Source of the DNA: Gallionella sp.
GTDB taxonomy: Bacteria; Pseudomonadota; Gammaproteobacteria; Burkholderiales; Gallionellaceae
DNA: 64,000 nucleotides
NCBI GenBank assembly: GCA_030682375.1
Contig: JAUXOL010000004.1
Coordinates: 124,001-188,000 of the forward strand
Direction of reading: 5' to 3'
This document shows, piece by piece, positions 54,360 through 64,000 of the stretch. The stretch's first letter is position 1; the number at the start of each line of letters is the position of its first letter. The position numbers and the translations under genes were made by a program. Under the pieces are notes generated by a model. That model ran no database searches. It was not told the origin of the DNA and worked only from the letters and a program-made list of their open reading frames with translations.

Positions 54360-55754
54360 TTACTTCTCGTCGAGGCGGATCGCCACATACGTGGCGGCAT
54401 CTTCGCGCCGCACCAGCAGCGCGACATTGCGCCCCTTGGGTACCTGCTTGAGGATATCGTTGAACTGCGCCAGCGAACGGATCGGCATGTTGCCTATCGC
54501 CAGCAGCACATCACCATGCTGCAATCCGGCAGCGCGTGCCGCCGAGCTCTTGACTTCCTCGACCAGCAAGCCGCCGCCGACCTGCAACTCCTGCGCCTGC
54601 TCGCGGGTCAGCTCGCTGACCGCGATGCCCAGTCGGGCGATCATCTCGGCCACATCGTCTTCCAGCTTCTTCACCGCCTTCGCCAGCTTGCCCTCCTCGG
54701 GCATCTCGGCGATCACCACAGCCACCTGCTTCACCTCGCCCTTGCGCCACAGTTCCACGGCGGCTTTGCTGCCCGGCTTGGTTGCGGCGACGATGCGCGG
54801 CAGGTCGGCGGAACTGATAACCGCCTTGCCGCCGAACTTGAGGATCACGTCGCTGGCCTCGATCCCTGCCTTGTCGGCCGGCCCGTTCTTCTCGACCGAG
54901 CTGATCAGCGCACCCTCGGGCTTGCTCAGACCAAACGACTCGGCCAGCTCGCGGGTCAGCTCCTGTATCGTCACACCGATTCGGCCGCGCGTGACCTTGC
55001 CGGTGCTGCGCAGCTGGTCGGACACCTGGATCGCCACGTCGATGGGGATCGCGAACGACAGGCCCATCGAGCCGCCGGAGCGGGTATATATCTGCGAGTT
55101 GATGCCGACCACTTCGCCGTTCATGTTGAACAGCGGCCCGCCCGAATTCCCGGGGTTGATCGCCACATCGGTCTGAATGAAGGGCACGAAGTTGTCCTGC
55201 GGCAGCGAGCGCCCCTTGGCGCTGACGATGCCGGCCGTCACGCTGCTGTCGAAGCCGAACGGCGAACCGATCGCGATCACCCATTCGCCGACCTTGAGTT
55301 TGTCGGGCTCGCCCAGTCTGACCTTGGGCAGGCCGGTCGCCTCGATCTTCAGCAGCGCGACATCGGTGCGCTTGTCCGAACCGATGACCCTGGCCTTGAA
55401 CTCGCGCTTGTCGGTCAGGCGCACGGTGATCTTGTCGGCGCGATCGACTACATGCGCATTGGTCAGCAGATAACCGTCCTCGCTGATCAGGAAGCCGGAA
55501 CCCAGCGACTGGGACTCCTGCTCGCGCGGCATTTGCGGTGCGAAGCGGCGGAAGAACTCGAAGAACGGATCGCCCTCCGGGATACCGGGTATCCCCTGTG
55601 CCTGGCGGACGATCTGGGTGGTGCTGATATTGACCACCGCCGCTCCCTGCTTCTCGACCAGCTCGGTGAAATCGGGCAGTTCTCGGGCCTGCGAAGACAC
55701 CGGCAAGACCAGGCTCAGCGACAATAAAACGAGACCAGAAAATTTTCTCAGCAT
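54360..55754 (-). CDS. mucD: Periplasmic serine protease MucD/DegP family
   Basis: 464 residues: signal peptide ending LPVSSQARE, trypsin-like domain with histidine in LTNAHVVDRAD, aspartate in RTDVALLKI and serine in NPGNSGGPLFNM, then two PDZ domains (LISSVEKNGPADKAGIEASD and VEEVKSSAARAAGLQHGDVL). Start at 55754 has a GAGGAGG site. Last gene of the rpoE operon; degrades misfolded envelope proteins and limits sigma-E. Confidence 0.93.
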   Translation of the reverse strand: MLRKFSGLVLLSLSLVLPVSSQARELPDFTELVEKQGAAVVNISTTQIVRQAQGIPGIPEGDPFFEFFRRFAPQMPREQESQSLGSGFLISEDGYLLTNAHVVDRADKITVRLTDKREFKARVIGSDKRTDVALLKIEATGLPKVRLGEPDKLKVGEWVIAIGSPFGFDSSVTAGIVSAKGRSLPQDNFVPFIQTDVAINPGNSGGPLFNMNGEVVGINSQIYTRSGGSMGLSFAIPIDVAIQVSDQLRSTGKVTRGRIGVTIQELTRELAESFGLSKPEGALISSVEKNGPADKAGIEASDVILKFGGKAVISSADLPRIVAATKPGSKAAVELWRKGEVKQVAVVIAEMPEEGKLAKAVKKLEDDVAEMIARLGIAVSELTREQAQELQVGGGLLVEEVKSSAARAAGLQHGDVLLAIGNMPIRSLAQFNDILKQVPKGRNVALLVRREDAATYVAIRLDEK

Positions 55755-55793
55755 GCCATCCTCCTCATAGTGAAAAAACAATACGAATCTTCC

Positions 55794-56234
55794 TCAATCT
55801 TCTCGCCATTGCCGCACGATGTGCGGCAGCTGGCGGGATTGCATCGAATCCAGCCAGCGCGACAGGAGAAAGCCGAAAATCAGCCCCGCAGCGGCGCCCA
55901 CCGCCGCATAACCGTCGCGCTGAACGGCATCCTGCGCCATCGCGTTACCGAGCGCGGCGCCGGCCACCAGCAATGCCAGCGGCAACAGATAGACCAGACC
56001 GATACCGCGCAGCACAGCGCCATCAGCGACCGACACCACGACCTGGTCGCCGACCGCCGCACCGATAGGATTGTCCACCTGGAATTGACGCGATTCGCTG
56101 CAGAACGCCTTGGACAGCTTTACCGTACCGCAGCCTTTTCCGTTGCATTGACCGCAACTACTTGTCTGCGCAGACTCGACGAAGGCGACCTGGCCCTCGA
56201 TCCGCACCACCGTCGCCCTGGTTTCCAGCGTCAT
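55794..56234 (-). CDS. rseC: RseC/MucC
   Basis: 146 residues with CGQCNGKGCGTVKLS near the N-terminus and two membrane helices (IGLVYLLPLALLVAGAALGN and a second ending LIFGFLLSRWL). Standard third regulator of the sigma-E operon. Paralogue at 26241-26657. Confidence 0.92.
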   Translation of the reverse strand: MTLETRATVVRIEGQVAFVESAQTSSCGQCNGKGCGTVKLSKAFCSESRQFQVDNPIGAAVGDQVVVSVADGAVLRGIGLVYLLPLALLVAGAALGNAMAQDAVQRDGYAAVGAAAGLIFGFLLSRWLDSMQSRQLPHIVRQWRED

Positions 56235-57196
56235 TGCGCGCCGTTATGACGCAAAGAATCAGCCACTTGCATCACAGTACGGGCCGGAACTTCGCCGACC
56301 ACGGTGACCAGATTTCCATTCGCGATCTTGTGGTAGAGGTTCATCGCTCCGCGACTGGACAAGCCGTTGGCATCGTCCTCGTCGCTGTCGTCCGGCTCGA
56401 TGAACACGGAGATCGCGCTCAGCCCGTCGGAAAAGACCAGCTGCGTCACCGGAGCATGCCTGCCGCGCATCGGACGCTGGATCTCCATGGTCTTCCTGAA
56501 TCCGGCCGGCAACGCATCCACGACCCAACCGCTGTTCACCGGCACGCCAGCCGCCGCAGGCGACGGCTCGTCATGCAGACGAGATATCTTCGAAGGTGCC
56601 GACTTCAGCCAGGAGCGGTCGACGCCTGCGCCGATCTGCAACTGGGTGAAAGTATGCTGTTCGACCGTCTTTTTCTTGTCGTCCAGCACCGACGCTTTCA
56701 GCAGCAAGCCTGAAGCATTATGCGCCCATAGCTTGTGGGTATAACGCAGATTGTCTCTGGGCTGGAACAGGATGACCTGGGCATCGTAGCCCGAAACCCG
56801 CTCCACGCCGACCTGGCTGGCCTGATAGTTCGCGCCCAGTGCCGACAACTGCTCCGGCAGCAGCGAGGGGAACTTGCCGCGCCCCTGGCTGCTGGCGCGC
56901 ACCATCTTGTGGTTGTGATATTCCCAGACATGCCCGTTGTGGCGAATGATCTCGCGCTTGGGCCCATCCAGAGACTCCAGCTTCTCATACTCGCCATCCG
57001 ACTCGACCACATGGATGATGCGCGAAGTCTCCACGCGGCCATCGTACTGGTAGACGAACACACCGCTGTAATCGGTCTGGTGACCGGCAAAGGCCACGGT
57101 CTTGAGCCAGTCCAGGCTGACCTGGCGACCTTCCGCATAGGCATTGCCGACGACCAGCAGCAACCCGATAACCGCGACGCGCATCTTCATCGTCAC
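56231..57196 (-). CDS. rseB: RseB/MucB, periplasmic regulator of sigma-E
   Basis: 321 residues with a signal peptide (MRVAVIGLLLVVGNAYA), a lipoprotein-localisation-like domain (HQTDYSGVFVYQYDGRVETS) and a smaller C-terminal domain. Binds the anti-sigma factor in the periplasm. Overlaps rseA and rseC by four bases each. Confidence 0.93.
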   Translation of the reverse strand: MTMKMRVAVIGLLLVVGNAYAEGRQVSLDWLKTVAFAGHQTDYSGVFVYQYDGRVETSRIIHVVESDGEYEKLESLDGPKREIIRHNGHVWEYHNHKMVRASSQGRGKFPSLLPEQLSALGANYQASQVGVERVSGYDAQVILFQPRDNLRYTHKLWAHNASGLLLKASVLDDKKKTVEQHTFTQLQIGAGVDRSWLKSAPSKISRLHDEPSPAAAGVPVNSGWVVDALPAGFRKTMEIQRPMRGRHAPVTQLVFSDGLSAISVFIEPDDSDEDDANGLSSRGAMNLYHKIANGNLVTVVGEVPARTVMQVADSLRHNGAQ

Positions 57197-57687
57197 TTGG
57201 CCTCGGGGCTGTAGGATACGGTGCGGATGAAGGAGGCGCCGCCGCTCATGTCAGCACTGGGCGAGAACTCCTGGTGTGCCATCAGGTAGTCGCTGGCCTT
57301 GGGCTGGATCTGCGCGCTGGCCGGACGCAATCCGCCTTGTTGCATCGCCAGCTGCGGAGCGGCTTCCGGACTGATCTGCAGCGACATCCAAGCGACTACG
57401 CCTACCGCCACCAGAGATGCCGCTGCGGACAGGGCGAACGCGCGCACCTTCTGCTTAGTCGCACGGATACGAGGCGCCAGCACGACCGGCTCGTCGCGCA
57501 TGCGTTCCCTCACCTTCGCGCTCAAGTCGCTATGAATATGTTCGGGCTGACGCAATGCATCCCCGATCAGGTGGTAGAGCTCCCAGTCCTTGTGAGTATC
57601 GGAGCCGCGCCTGATATCGTCGAACAGGCTTCCCGCCTCGTCCTCGAACAATTCGCCGTCCATCAATGCCGATATTTCCTGTTTCAT
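57193..57687 (-). CDS. rseA: RseA/MucA anti-sigma-E factor
   Basis: 164 residues: N-terminal sigma-binding domain (KQEISALMDGELFEDEAGSL), a membrane helix (AFALSAAASLVAVGVVAWMS) and a periplasmic tail. Start at 57687 uses an AGGTGG site; a start three codons earlier is also possible. Confidence 0.92.
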   Translation of the reverse strand: MKQEISALMDGELFEDEAGSLFDDIRRGSDTHKDWELYHLIGDALRQPEHIHSDLSAKVRERMRDEPVVLAPRIRATKQKVRAFALSAAASLVAVGVVAWMSLQISPEAAPQLAMQQGGLRPASAQIQPKASDYLMAHQEFSPSADMSGGASFIRTVSYSPEAK

Positions 57688-57689
57688 GT

Positions 57690-58289
57690 CTACCACCTGT
57701 TGCCTTTACTGGTTTCTAACAACGGGCGCAGGTTCTCAGCCACTGCCTCCCGCGCCCGGAAAATCCTCGATCGCACCGTGCCGATCGGGCAATTCATCAC
57801 ACTGGCGATCTCTTCGTAACTCAACCCTTCGATCTCGCGCAACGTCAGCGCGCTGCGTAAATCCTCCGGCAACTGCTGCAGCGATGCCTGCACCACATTG
57901 ACCACCTGTTTGCTCATCAGTTCGTTTTCCGGCGTACTGACCTCATGCAACAGGCTGGCATCCTCGAACGACTCCGCGTCGTCCGTATCGTAAAGCGTGG
58001 TCGTCGGCGGACGCCGCTTGCTCGCAAGCAAGTGATTCTTCGCGGTATTGATGCCGATACGGTACAGCCAGGTATAGAACGCACTTTCGCCGCGAAAGCC
58101 CGGCAAGGCGCGATACGCCTTGACGAAGGCGTCCTGCGTCACGTCTTCCGCCTCGGCCGGATCGCGCACGAACCGGGAGATCAGCCGCCCCAACCTGCGC
58201 TGGTATTTCGATACCAGCAAATCGAAGGCATGCTTATCGCCGCGCTGAACCCGCTCCACCAAAAGTTGATCGACTTCCCGATCTGCCAT
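57690..58289 (-). CDS. rpoE: RNA polymerase sigma-E factor
   Basis: 199-residue ECF sigma factor. Region 2 (LVSKYQRRLGRLISRFVRDP, DAFVKAYRALPGFRGESAFY) and region 4 (LREIEGLSYEEIASVMNCPI, GTVRSRIFRARE). First gene of rpoE-rseA-rseB-rseC-mucD. Upstream, a possible -35 ctgacg and -10 tatact lie 18 bases apart (minus strand, near 58345-58375). Confidence 0.96.
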   Translation of the reverse strand: MADREVDQLLVERVQRGDKHAFDLLVSKYQRRLGRLISRFVRDPAEAEDVTQDAFVKAYRALPGFRGESAFYTWLYRIGINTAKNHLLASKRRPPTTTLYDTDDAESFEDASLLHEVSTPENELMSKQVVNVVQASLQQLPEDLRSALTLREIEGLSYEEIASVMNCPIGTVRSRIFRAREAVAENLRPLLETSKGNRW

Positions 58290-58489
58290 CCCTGAATATT
58301 CCGATTATCGTTTTGACTGCCGCTTGATTCGCGGGCCGCCAGTATAACCGCTCAGCTTCGTCTGCGTCAGCATGGCCGGTAACGCGCTGAATGCGACCCG
58401 ACAATGCCGAATTAGTTCCATCCCTCGCAAACGCCTCCTTTAGGAGGCGGCTCTTTTGCTATAGTTCCAGCTTGGAACACTCCTTGGAC

Positions 58490-60076
58490 ATGCATGTGCT
58501 CAAATTCAATACGCTGATCATCGGCAGCGGCCTCGCCGGCCTGACGCTGGCCCTCAAACTGGCCGACACCCAACGGGTGGGACTGATCACCAAGAAAGGC
58601 TTGCTGGACGGCGCCAGTAGCCGGGCACAGGGCGGCATCGCCGCCGTGCTGTCCGGAGAGGACACGCTGGATGCGCATATCCGGGACACGCTCACCGCCG
58701 GTGCCGGCCTGTGCGACGAGGCGGTCACGCGTCATGTCGTCGAACACGGCAAGGCCGCAATCGACTGGCTGATCGATCAGGGCGTGGCCTTCACCCGCGA
58801 CGAGGCCAGCGACATGGGCTACCACCTCACCCGCGAAGGCGGACACAGCCAGCGCCGCATCATCCACGCGGCGGATGCGACCGGGCAAGCCGTGCAGGAA
58901 ACACTGGCCGCAAAAGTGCTGCGGCACCCGAACATCACCGTGCTGGAGAAGTACATCTCGGTGGATCTGATCACCGGGAGGAAGCTGGGGCTGCCCGATA
59001 ATCGCTGCTACGGCGCCTATGCGCTGGACTGCCTCAGCGACGAAGTCGTCACCATCGCCGCGCAGGACACCATTCTGGCGACCGGCGGCAGCGGCAAGGT
59101 CTACCTGTACACCACCAATCCGGACACGGCGACCGGCGACGGCATCGCGATGGCCTGGCGCGCAGGCTGCCGCGTCGCCAACATGGAGTTCATCCAGTTC
59201 CATCCGACCTGCCTGTACCACCCGCATGCCAAGTCGTTTCTGATCAGCGAAGCGGTGCGCGGCGAAGGCGGCATCCTGAAGCTGCCCGACGGAACCCGCT
59301 TCATGCCCGCCCACGACGAACGCGCTGAACTCGCACCGCGCGACGTGGTGGCGCGGGCAATCGACTTCGAGATGAAAAAGCACGGCCTGGATTGCGTGTA
59401 TCTGGACATCTCGCACCAGTCGGTCGAGTTCCTGCAGGAGCACTTCCCGACCATCTACGCGTATTGCCTCAAACTCGGCATCAACATCAGCAAGGAGCCC
59501 ATCCCCGTCGTTCCCGCGGTGCATTTCACCTGCGGCGGCGTCATGGCCGATTTGCGCGCGCGCACCGACGTCGAGAACCTGTATGCAGTCGGCGAGACCG
59601 CCTACACAGGGCTGCACGGCGCGAACCGGCTGGCGAGCAACTCGCTGCTGGAATGCCTGGTGTTCGCCGATGCCGCGGCGCGCGACATCCTCGACAAGCC
59701 GACCCGCCCGCTGCCTCCCCTGCCCGCCTGGGACGAGAGCCGCGTCACCGACGCGGACGAAGAGATCGTCATCTCGCACAACTGGGCGGAGCTGCGTCAC
59801 TTCATGTGGGATTACGTCGGCATCGTGCGCACCAACAAGCGACTGCAACGCGCGCAGCACCGAATCCGGCTGCTACAGGGCGAGATCGACGAATACTACG
59901 CCAACTTCCACATCAGTCCGGATCTGCTGGAGCTGCGCAACCTGGTGATGAACGCGGAACTGATCGTGCAAAGCGCGCTGCTGCGCCACGAGAGCCGGGG
60001 CCTGCACTTCAGCAAGGACTATCCAGAGATGCTGGCCGACCCGCAACCCACGATACTCACCCCGAAATCCCGCTAG
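58490..60076 (+). CDS. nadB: L-aspartate oxidase
   Basis: 528 residues. FAD-binding [17 protein letters not shown], then [12 protein letters not shown] and the [10 protein letters not shown] / [16 protein letters not shown] motifs. Converts L-aspartate to iminoaspartate for NAD synthesis. Start at 58490 ([12 protein letters not shown]). A hairpin cgcctcctttaggaggcg at about 58431-58448 lies in its leader. Confidence 0.96.
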   Translation: MHVLKFNTLIIGSGLAGLTLALKLADTQRVGLITKKGLLDGASSRAQGGIAAVLSGEDTLDAHIRDTLTAGAGLCDEAVTRHVVEHGKAAIDWLIDQGVAFTRDEASDMGYHLTREGGHSQRRIIHAADATGQAVQETLAAKVLRHPNITVLEKYISVDLITGRKLGLPDNRCYGAYALDCLSDEVVTIAAQDTILATGGSGKVYLYTTNPDTATGDGIAMAWRAGCRVANMEFIQFHPTCLYHPHAKSFLISEAVRGEGGILKLPDGTRFMPAHDERAELAPRDVVARAIDFEMKKHGLDCVYLDISHQSVEFLQEHFPTIYAYCLKLGINISKEPIPVVPAVHFTCGGVMADLRARTDVENLYAVGETAYTGLHGANRLASNSLLECLVFADAAARDILDKPTRPLPPLPAWDESRVTDADEEIVISHNWAELRHFMWDYVGIVRTNKRLQRAQHRIRLLQGEIDEYYANFHISPDLLELRNLVMNAELIVQSALLRHESRGLHFSKDYPEMLADPQPTILTPKSR

Positions 60077-60477
60077 GCGTATCTCAGACGAACGCACAAC
60101 TCGCGAAATGCATCGCGCTCCAGCGCATCCGGAAAAAGAACCCGTGCGACTGACCGGCGTTTGCCCTCCGGCCTGATGCGCAGCACCACGAACCAGGGAG
60201 TGACGACGCTACCGCCCGCCACCTGCCCGGTCAGCACGGAACCGTCGCGGGCGATGATTGTCGCTGCACCGCCCTCCCCGACGGACAGACTGCACCATGA
60301 AGCGGGAAGCATCAGGAACGCATCTCGTGCCAGATGAAAAGCCAGGCTGACCAGCACCGGCAAGAGCAGAACCAGCCTGACCAAAGGCGGCATGGCACTG
60401 ACGCATACCGCCAGAGCGGCGATCAAGTGGGACGACAACAACAGGACGAGGAGACGCGGCGAAGGATGAATCGCCAT
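60073..60477 (-). CDS. YgfX-like membrane protein
   Basis: 134 residues with two adjacent N-terminal membrane helices ([20 protein letters not shown] and [20 protein letters not shown]) and a small cytoplasmic domain ([20 protein letters not shown]). This fits the YgfX/CptA family. It converges with nadB, overlapping its end by four bases. Start at 60477. Confidence 0.75.
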   Translation of the reverse strand: MAIHPSPRLLVLLLSSHLIAALAVCVSAMPPLVRLVLLLPVLVSLAFHLARDAFLMLPASWCSLSVGEGGAATIIARDGSVLTGQVAGGSVVTPWFVVLRIRPEGKRRSVARVLFPDALERDAFRELCVRLRYA

Positions 60478-60496
60478 TCCGGATACCGTTTCGGGA

Positions 60497-61759
60497 TCAG
60501 AACACGAAGATCGCGGCCAAGCCCAGCAGCACCAGCGCCACGAGTGAAAACAACAGCAAGCTGCCAACACGATGAGGCAAGGCAGGCTGGGACAACGGAG
60601 TAGCGGGACGAACCGGCGACACCGGCTCAATCGGTCGCGAAGGCGCGGCCTTGGGAACCTTGACGGTCTGGGCGCTGCGATTGATCTCCTCCATGCTGGG
60701 ACGAGCCAGCTTCAGCGTCTTGGACAGCTGATCCACCTCATCCGGCGTGGCGGTCATCGCGGCCAGACGCATCGTCGCCGCCCCCGAGTCGAACGCCTGC
60801 GACAGCTTCGCCGCCGAACTCGCGCCCACATCCTCTTCGACATCGACGTTGCGGCTTCCGGTCACCGCGATCGCATCCGGTAACTTCTTCTCGCCCCCGG
60901 CCGGAGCCTTGGACACATCCAGCGGCTGGCCCGAGCGCGGCAAGGTATCGCGGCAGGCGCGCAGATCGGCGGCGAAGTCCTTGGCGTTCTGGTAGCGATC
61001 ATCCACCGGCTTGGCCAGAGCCTTGGCAACGATGTAATTGAGCATCTCGGGCACGCCCGGATTGAGCACGTTGGGCGGAGGCGGCGCCGCATTCAGCGTC
61101 TGGTACATGATGGCGTTGACGTTCTCGCCGTTGAAAGGCGCCTGTCCGGTCAGCATCTCGTAGAGCATCACGCCCAGCGAGAAGATATCCGAGCGCTGGT
61201 CGATGTTCTTACCCATCACCTGCTCGGGCGACATGTATTTGGGCGATCCCAGTACCATGCCGGTCTGGGTGCGCACCGCCGACGAGGCCATGCGCGCGAT
61301 GCCGAAGTCGGTGATCTTCACATGCCCGTCGCGCACCACCATGATATTGGACGGTTTCACGTCGCGATGCACGATCTCATGTTCGTGCGCATAGGCGAGA
61401 CCCAGCGCCACCTGCGCGACGATATCCAGCACCTGATCGACCGGCAGCTTCCCACCGTCGTTCATGATGTCGCGCAGCTCCCGGCCTTCCAGGAATTCCA
61501 TCGCGATATAGGCGACGTCGGCGCTCTTGCCCACGTCGTAGATGGTCACGATGTTCGGATGATTGAGTCGGCCTGCCGCCTTGGCTTCCTGATAGAAGCG
61601 GCCCTCGTATTCTTCCTTTTCATCCAGCGCCAGACCGAGGTTGATGGTCTTGATCGCGACTACGCGGTCGATCAGCGGGTCCTTGGCCTTGTAGACCACG
61701 CCCATCGCGCCCTGTCCGAGCTCGCCGAGCACCTCGTAGCGCCCCAGCTGGCTAATCAT
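60497..61759 (-). CDS. Serine/threonine protein kinase with C-terminal membrane helix
   Basis: 420 residues. Full Hanks-type kinase: GELGQGAMGVVYKAKDP, catalytic lysine in VVAIKTINLG, HRDVKPSNIMV, DFGIARM, SPKYMSPEQV. A proline-rich linker leads to a C-terminal helix (SLLLFSLVALVLLGLAAIFV), so the kinase faces the cytoplasm tethered at its tail. Next to a nucleotide cyclase on the same strand, likely the same signalling unit. Confidence 0.93.
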   Translation of the reverse strand: MISQLGRYEVLGELGQGAMGVVYKAKDPLIDRVVAIKTINLGLALDEKEEYEGRFYQEAKAAGRLNHPNIVTIYDVGKSADVAYIAMEFLEGRELRDIMNDGGKLPVDQVLDIVAQVALGLAYAHEHEIVHRDVKPSNIMVVRDGHVKITDFGIARMASSAVRTQTGMVLGSPKYMSPEQVMGKNIDQRSDIFSLGVMLYEMLTGQAPFNGENVNAIMYQTLNAAPPPPNVLNPGVPEMLNYIVAKALAKPVDDRYQNAKDFAADLRACRDTLPRSGQPLDVSKAPAGGEKKLPDAIAVTGSRNVDVEEDVGASSAAKLSQAFDSGAATMRLAAMTATPDEVDQLSKTLKLARPSMEEINRSAQTVKVPKAAPSRPIEPVSPVRPATPLSQPALPHRVGSLLLFSLVALVLLGLAAIFVF

Positions 61760-61795
61760 GATTTCCGTCCGTATGAGTCTTCATCGCCGCGATGC

Positions 61796-63070
61796 CTACT
61801 GGCCGCAAAAACCCGGCATGATGCGCACCGTCTTGCCCGACTGGATATCGACGGTCTGAGTAGAGATGCCGCCGCTGGGGTGGCTGACGATCACGGTATG
61901 CTTACCGGGCACGACCGCCAGTGTCAGCTGCGCCGTTGCCCCAGTCTTGCCCTTTTGCGAACCGTCCACGAAAACCTGCGCGCCATCCTTGCAGCTGACA
62001 GACAGGAACCCGTCCGGCCCTCTATCGACGGTATCGAACAGCCCCCCCATGCTCGTCGCTGCGGGTGCCGCGGTTTTCTTGTTCTCCGTCTTGCTGTTCG
62101 ACAACTTTTTCTCGGCGGCCTTTTTCTCGGCTGTTTTTTTGTCGGCCAGACTCTGTGAGGCATCCTTCTTCTGGAGCGGCGCTGGTTCCGCGCGCGCTGA
62201 CACGTCTTTTTTCGCCTGCTCCTCAGAAACAGCAGCCATGACAGCCGACACCGGCTGAACTGCAGCTTCCCGAGCATCGCCCGCCTCGTCCGACCCCGAC
62301 AGCGTCACCGCCAGCCCGACGACCAGCAACAATCCGACACCGATACCGGCATAGATGATGCGCAGCTTGGGCTCAAGCTGAACAACGCGAGCGATCAGCG
62401 GAGCGGCGACCGCATCCAGCCGCGATGCCGCAGCATCCCACGCGGCCCCGATCCGCACCAATGGGGAAACGGATTCGACAGCCGGTCCTGCGCCAACCGC
62501 AGTCGCACCCTTGGGCGCCAGCTCGCCCGGATAGCCGATCGCATAGACCTCGTGCTCACGCACATGCTTGTCGGTACGCGAACCCTGATAGTGGAACATC
62601 TCGGCATATTGGCTGGAAAGGCGCGAAACGGCGTCGAAGTAAGAGCGGGACACCAGCACCTGGCCTGCATCCGCAAAACCCATCACGCGTTGCGCGACAT
62701 TAATGCCGTCTCCGACGATATTCGGCTGTCCGTTGATATCGCGGACCAGACGCACCGGACCGAGATTGACCCCCATACGCACCAGCAGCGGATTGTCGGA
62801 ACCCGGATCTTCTTTTTCCAGCAGACTCTCGCGCAGGCTCAGTGCCGCCTTGAGTGCGTCTTCCACGTCGCCGAGAAAATTGATGGCAGCCCCGTCCCCT
62901 GTATCGAGGATGATGCGATCGGCGACCGGCACGTCGCGTATCGCCTCGGAAAGATAGCTATTGAAGCGATCTTTCAGCGAAATCTGCCCAGCAACCGACT
63001 TCTTGGAATATTCGACGATATCCAGGAAGAAAACACTGCACATGATGGTTTTGTTGCCTCGGTCTTCCAT
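61796..63070 (-). CDS. Class III nucleotide cyclase-domain protein with PEGA domain
   Basis: 424 residues. N-terminal cyclase domain with metal aspartates in FFLDIVEYSK and DTGDGAAINF, and NIVGDGINVAQRVMGFADAG near the transition-state site. One membrane helix (RIIYAGIGVGLLLVVGLAVT) at about residue 250, a lysine-rich linker, and a C-terminal PEGA domain (GAQVFVDGSQKGKTGATAQL). Makes cAMP or cGMP, or only binds nucleotide; the sequence does not decide. Confidence 0.88.
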   Translation of the reverse strand: MEDRGNKTIMCSVFFLDIVEYSKKSVAGQISLKDRFNSYLSEAIRDVPVADRIILDTGDGAAINFLGDVEDALKAALSLRESLLEKEDPGSDNPLLVRMGVNLGPVRLVRDINGQPNIVGDGINVAQRVMGFADAGQVLVSRSYFDAVSRLSSQYAEMFHYQGSRTDKHVREHEVYAIGYPGELAPKGATAVGAGPAVESVSPLVRIGAAWDAAASRLDAVAAPLIARVVQLEPKLRIIYAGIGVGLLLVVGLAVTLSGSDEAGDAREAAVQPVSAVMAAVSEEQAKKDVSARAEPAPLQKKDASQSLADKKTAEKKAAEKKLSNSKTENKKTAAPAATSMGGLFDTVDRGPDGFLSVSCKDGAQVFVDGSQKGKTGATAQLTLAVVPGKHTVIVSHPSGGISTQTVDIQSGKTVRIMPGFCGQ

Positions 63071-63138
63071 TCAGGCTTCCATTACTATGCTATCGGTTAT
63101 TTTTGGGCATGAATCAACGGCGCAGATTCTAGTGACTG

Positions 63139-64000
63139 TCAGCGTTTTGCACCAGCTTTAGTTTGCCCCGGCCTTCCGCGCGACGGCGTCCTTGGACGCC
63201 CCGTTGCGACGCGGGGGGTGCGCACATTATTCACCGGCGGCTTGCGGACGACACGGGGTGCTTCATCGGCATCCTCGGCGGTCATCCCGACCCAGTCGAG
63301 CACCTGTGCCACCTCGCCCTCGCCCAACTCGGCGGTCATGCCGCGCTTCAAACGCGGCGGCAGGTTGATCAATCCGAAACGCACCCGGATCAGACGGCTG
63401 ACCGGCAAGCCCAACGCATCGAAGCTGCGCCGGACCACCCGGTTGCGCCCTTCCTTGAGCATCACGCGATACCAGTGATTGAATCCCTCGCCGCCCTCGT
63501 CCTCGACCTTTTCGAACTTGACGGCTCCATCGTCGAGTTCGACCCCTGTCTTGAGCAGAAGCGCCATCTGCTCTTCGGTCATCGTGCCCTGTACGCGCAC
63601 CGCATACTCGCGCTCGACTTCGAAACGCGGATGCATCAGGCGGTTGGCCAGATCGCCTGAGGTCGTGAAGATCAACAGGCCGCTGGTGTTGAAATCCAGC
63701 CGTCCGATGGCGATCCACTTCTGCCCGCGCAGCTTGGGCAGCTTGTCGAACACGCTGGCGCGCCCTTCCGGATCGTCGCGACTGACGATCTCGCCTTCCG
63801 GCTTGTGGTACAGCAATATCCGCGCCGCATGCTCGCGTTCGCCGACGCGTATCGTGCGGCGCTCGGTCTTCACCAGATCACCCGCCACGACACGCATGCC
63901 CAGCGTCGCCGGCTCTCCGTTCACGCTGACGCGCCCGGCGGAGATCCACTCTTCCATTTCGCGACGCGAGCCGAAGCCGGCCTGGGCGAGCACCTTCTGC
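63139..64000 (-). CDS. rluB: RluB-type 23S rRNA pseudouridine synthase, partial
   Basis: Continues past the window edge, so the N-terminus is missing. S4 domain (VLAQAGFGSRREMEEWISAG), catalytic motif GRLDFNTSGLLIFTTSGDLA with the nucleophilic aspartate, and a basic C-terminal tail rich in arginine and proline. RluB modifies U2605 of 23S rRNA. Confidence 0.92.
   Translation of the reverse strand, partial: QKVLAQAGFGSRREMEEWISAGRVSVNGEPATLGMRVVAGDLVKTERRTIRVGEREHAARILLYHKPEGEIVSRDDPEGRASVFDKLPKLRGQKWIAIGRLDFNTSGLLIFTTSGDLANRLMHPRFEVEREYAVRVQGTMTEEQMALLLKTGVELDDGAVKFEKVEDEGGEGFNHWYRVMLKEGRNRVVRRSFDALGLPVSRLIRVRFGLINLPPRLKRGMTAELGEGEVAQVLDWVGMTAEDADEAPRVVRKPPVNNVRTPRVATGRPRTPSRGRPGQTKAGAKR

Overview
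The window is a GC-rich bacterial chromosome segment dominated by a molybdenum nitrogenase region. The NifL-NifA pair, an Rnf complex built as A-B-C-D-G-E-H, the lepA-lepB-DUF4845-rnc-era operon and the rpoE-rseA-rseB-rseC-mucD operon point to a diazotrophic betaproteobacterium. An iron-oxidising relative of Gallionellaceae (Sideroxydans-like) is my guess, not something the sequence proves. No rRNA, tRNA, CRISPR array, prophage or transposase gene was seen.

Layout. 1-3.65 kb: a two-partner secretion pair (TpsB transporter and a partial FHA-type TpsA). 4.06-8.26 kb: a run of small minus-strand housekeeping or unknown genes (Tpm-like methyltransferase, YkgJ, RIO1 kinase, DUF3820, an RluF-like enzyme with an altered catalytic motif, a Nif11 peptide). 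8.36-13.64 kb: nifL-nifA followed 2 nt later by a globin-coupled GGDEF-EAL protein. 13.9-21 kb (plus strand): rnfABCDGEH, an unknown 185-aa gene and nifF. 21.1-30.3 kb (minus): nifE-nifN-nifX, a nif-linked rseC paralogue, DUF269, CCE_0567 protein, two ferredoxins, nifZ, a SagB-type dehydrogenase, an ankyrin protein and a glutaredoxin. 30.5-32.7 kb: a visibly more AT-rich accessory island with a nucleotidyltransferase-like two-gene module and a RelE/Phd-type toxin-antitoxin pair. 33.8-38.5 kb: a divergent pair of units, LRV protein plus a 321-aa unknown on one side and an 872-aa Cache-CheW protein on the other. 39.2-46 kb: an HD-GYP protein, then nifH-D-K-T-fdx-nafY-DUF6129. 46-49.4 kb: draT, a GST, an Fe-S protein and a broken second draT tail. 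49.4 kb to the end: conserved core genes (era-rnc-DUF4845-lepB-lepA; mucD-rseC-rseB-rseA-rpoE; nadB; ygfX; a Ser/Thr kinase; a nucleotide cyclase; rluB).

How it fits together. NifA (with NifL as redox/nitrogen switch) should drive sigma-54 promoters. I find -24/-12 elements with nearby TGT-N10-ACA sites in front of nifH, nifE, rnfA, the LRV operon and the Cache-CheW gene, plus a -24/-12 element in front of nifL. Rnf, NifF and the ferredoxins supply low-potential electrons; NifE/N/X, NafY and DUF269 make and carry FeMo-co; NifZ and NifT assist maturation; DraT can switch off NifH by ADP-ribosylation. nifB, nifU, nifS, nifV, nifQ and draG are not in the window.

Almost every nif/rnf intergenic gap carries a palindromic repeat of one of several families. 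A 54-bp repeat has inserted into other repeats, and one copy lies in frame inside nifN, adding 18 codons.
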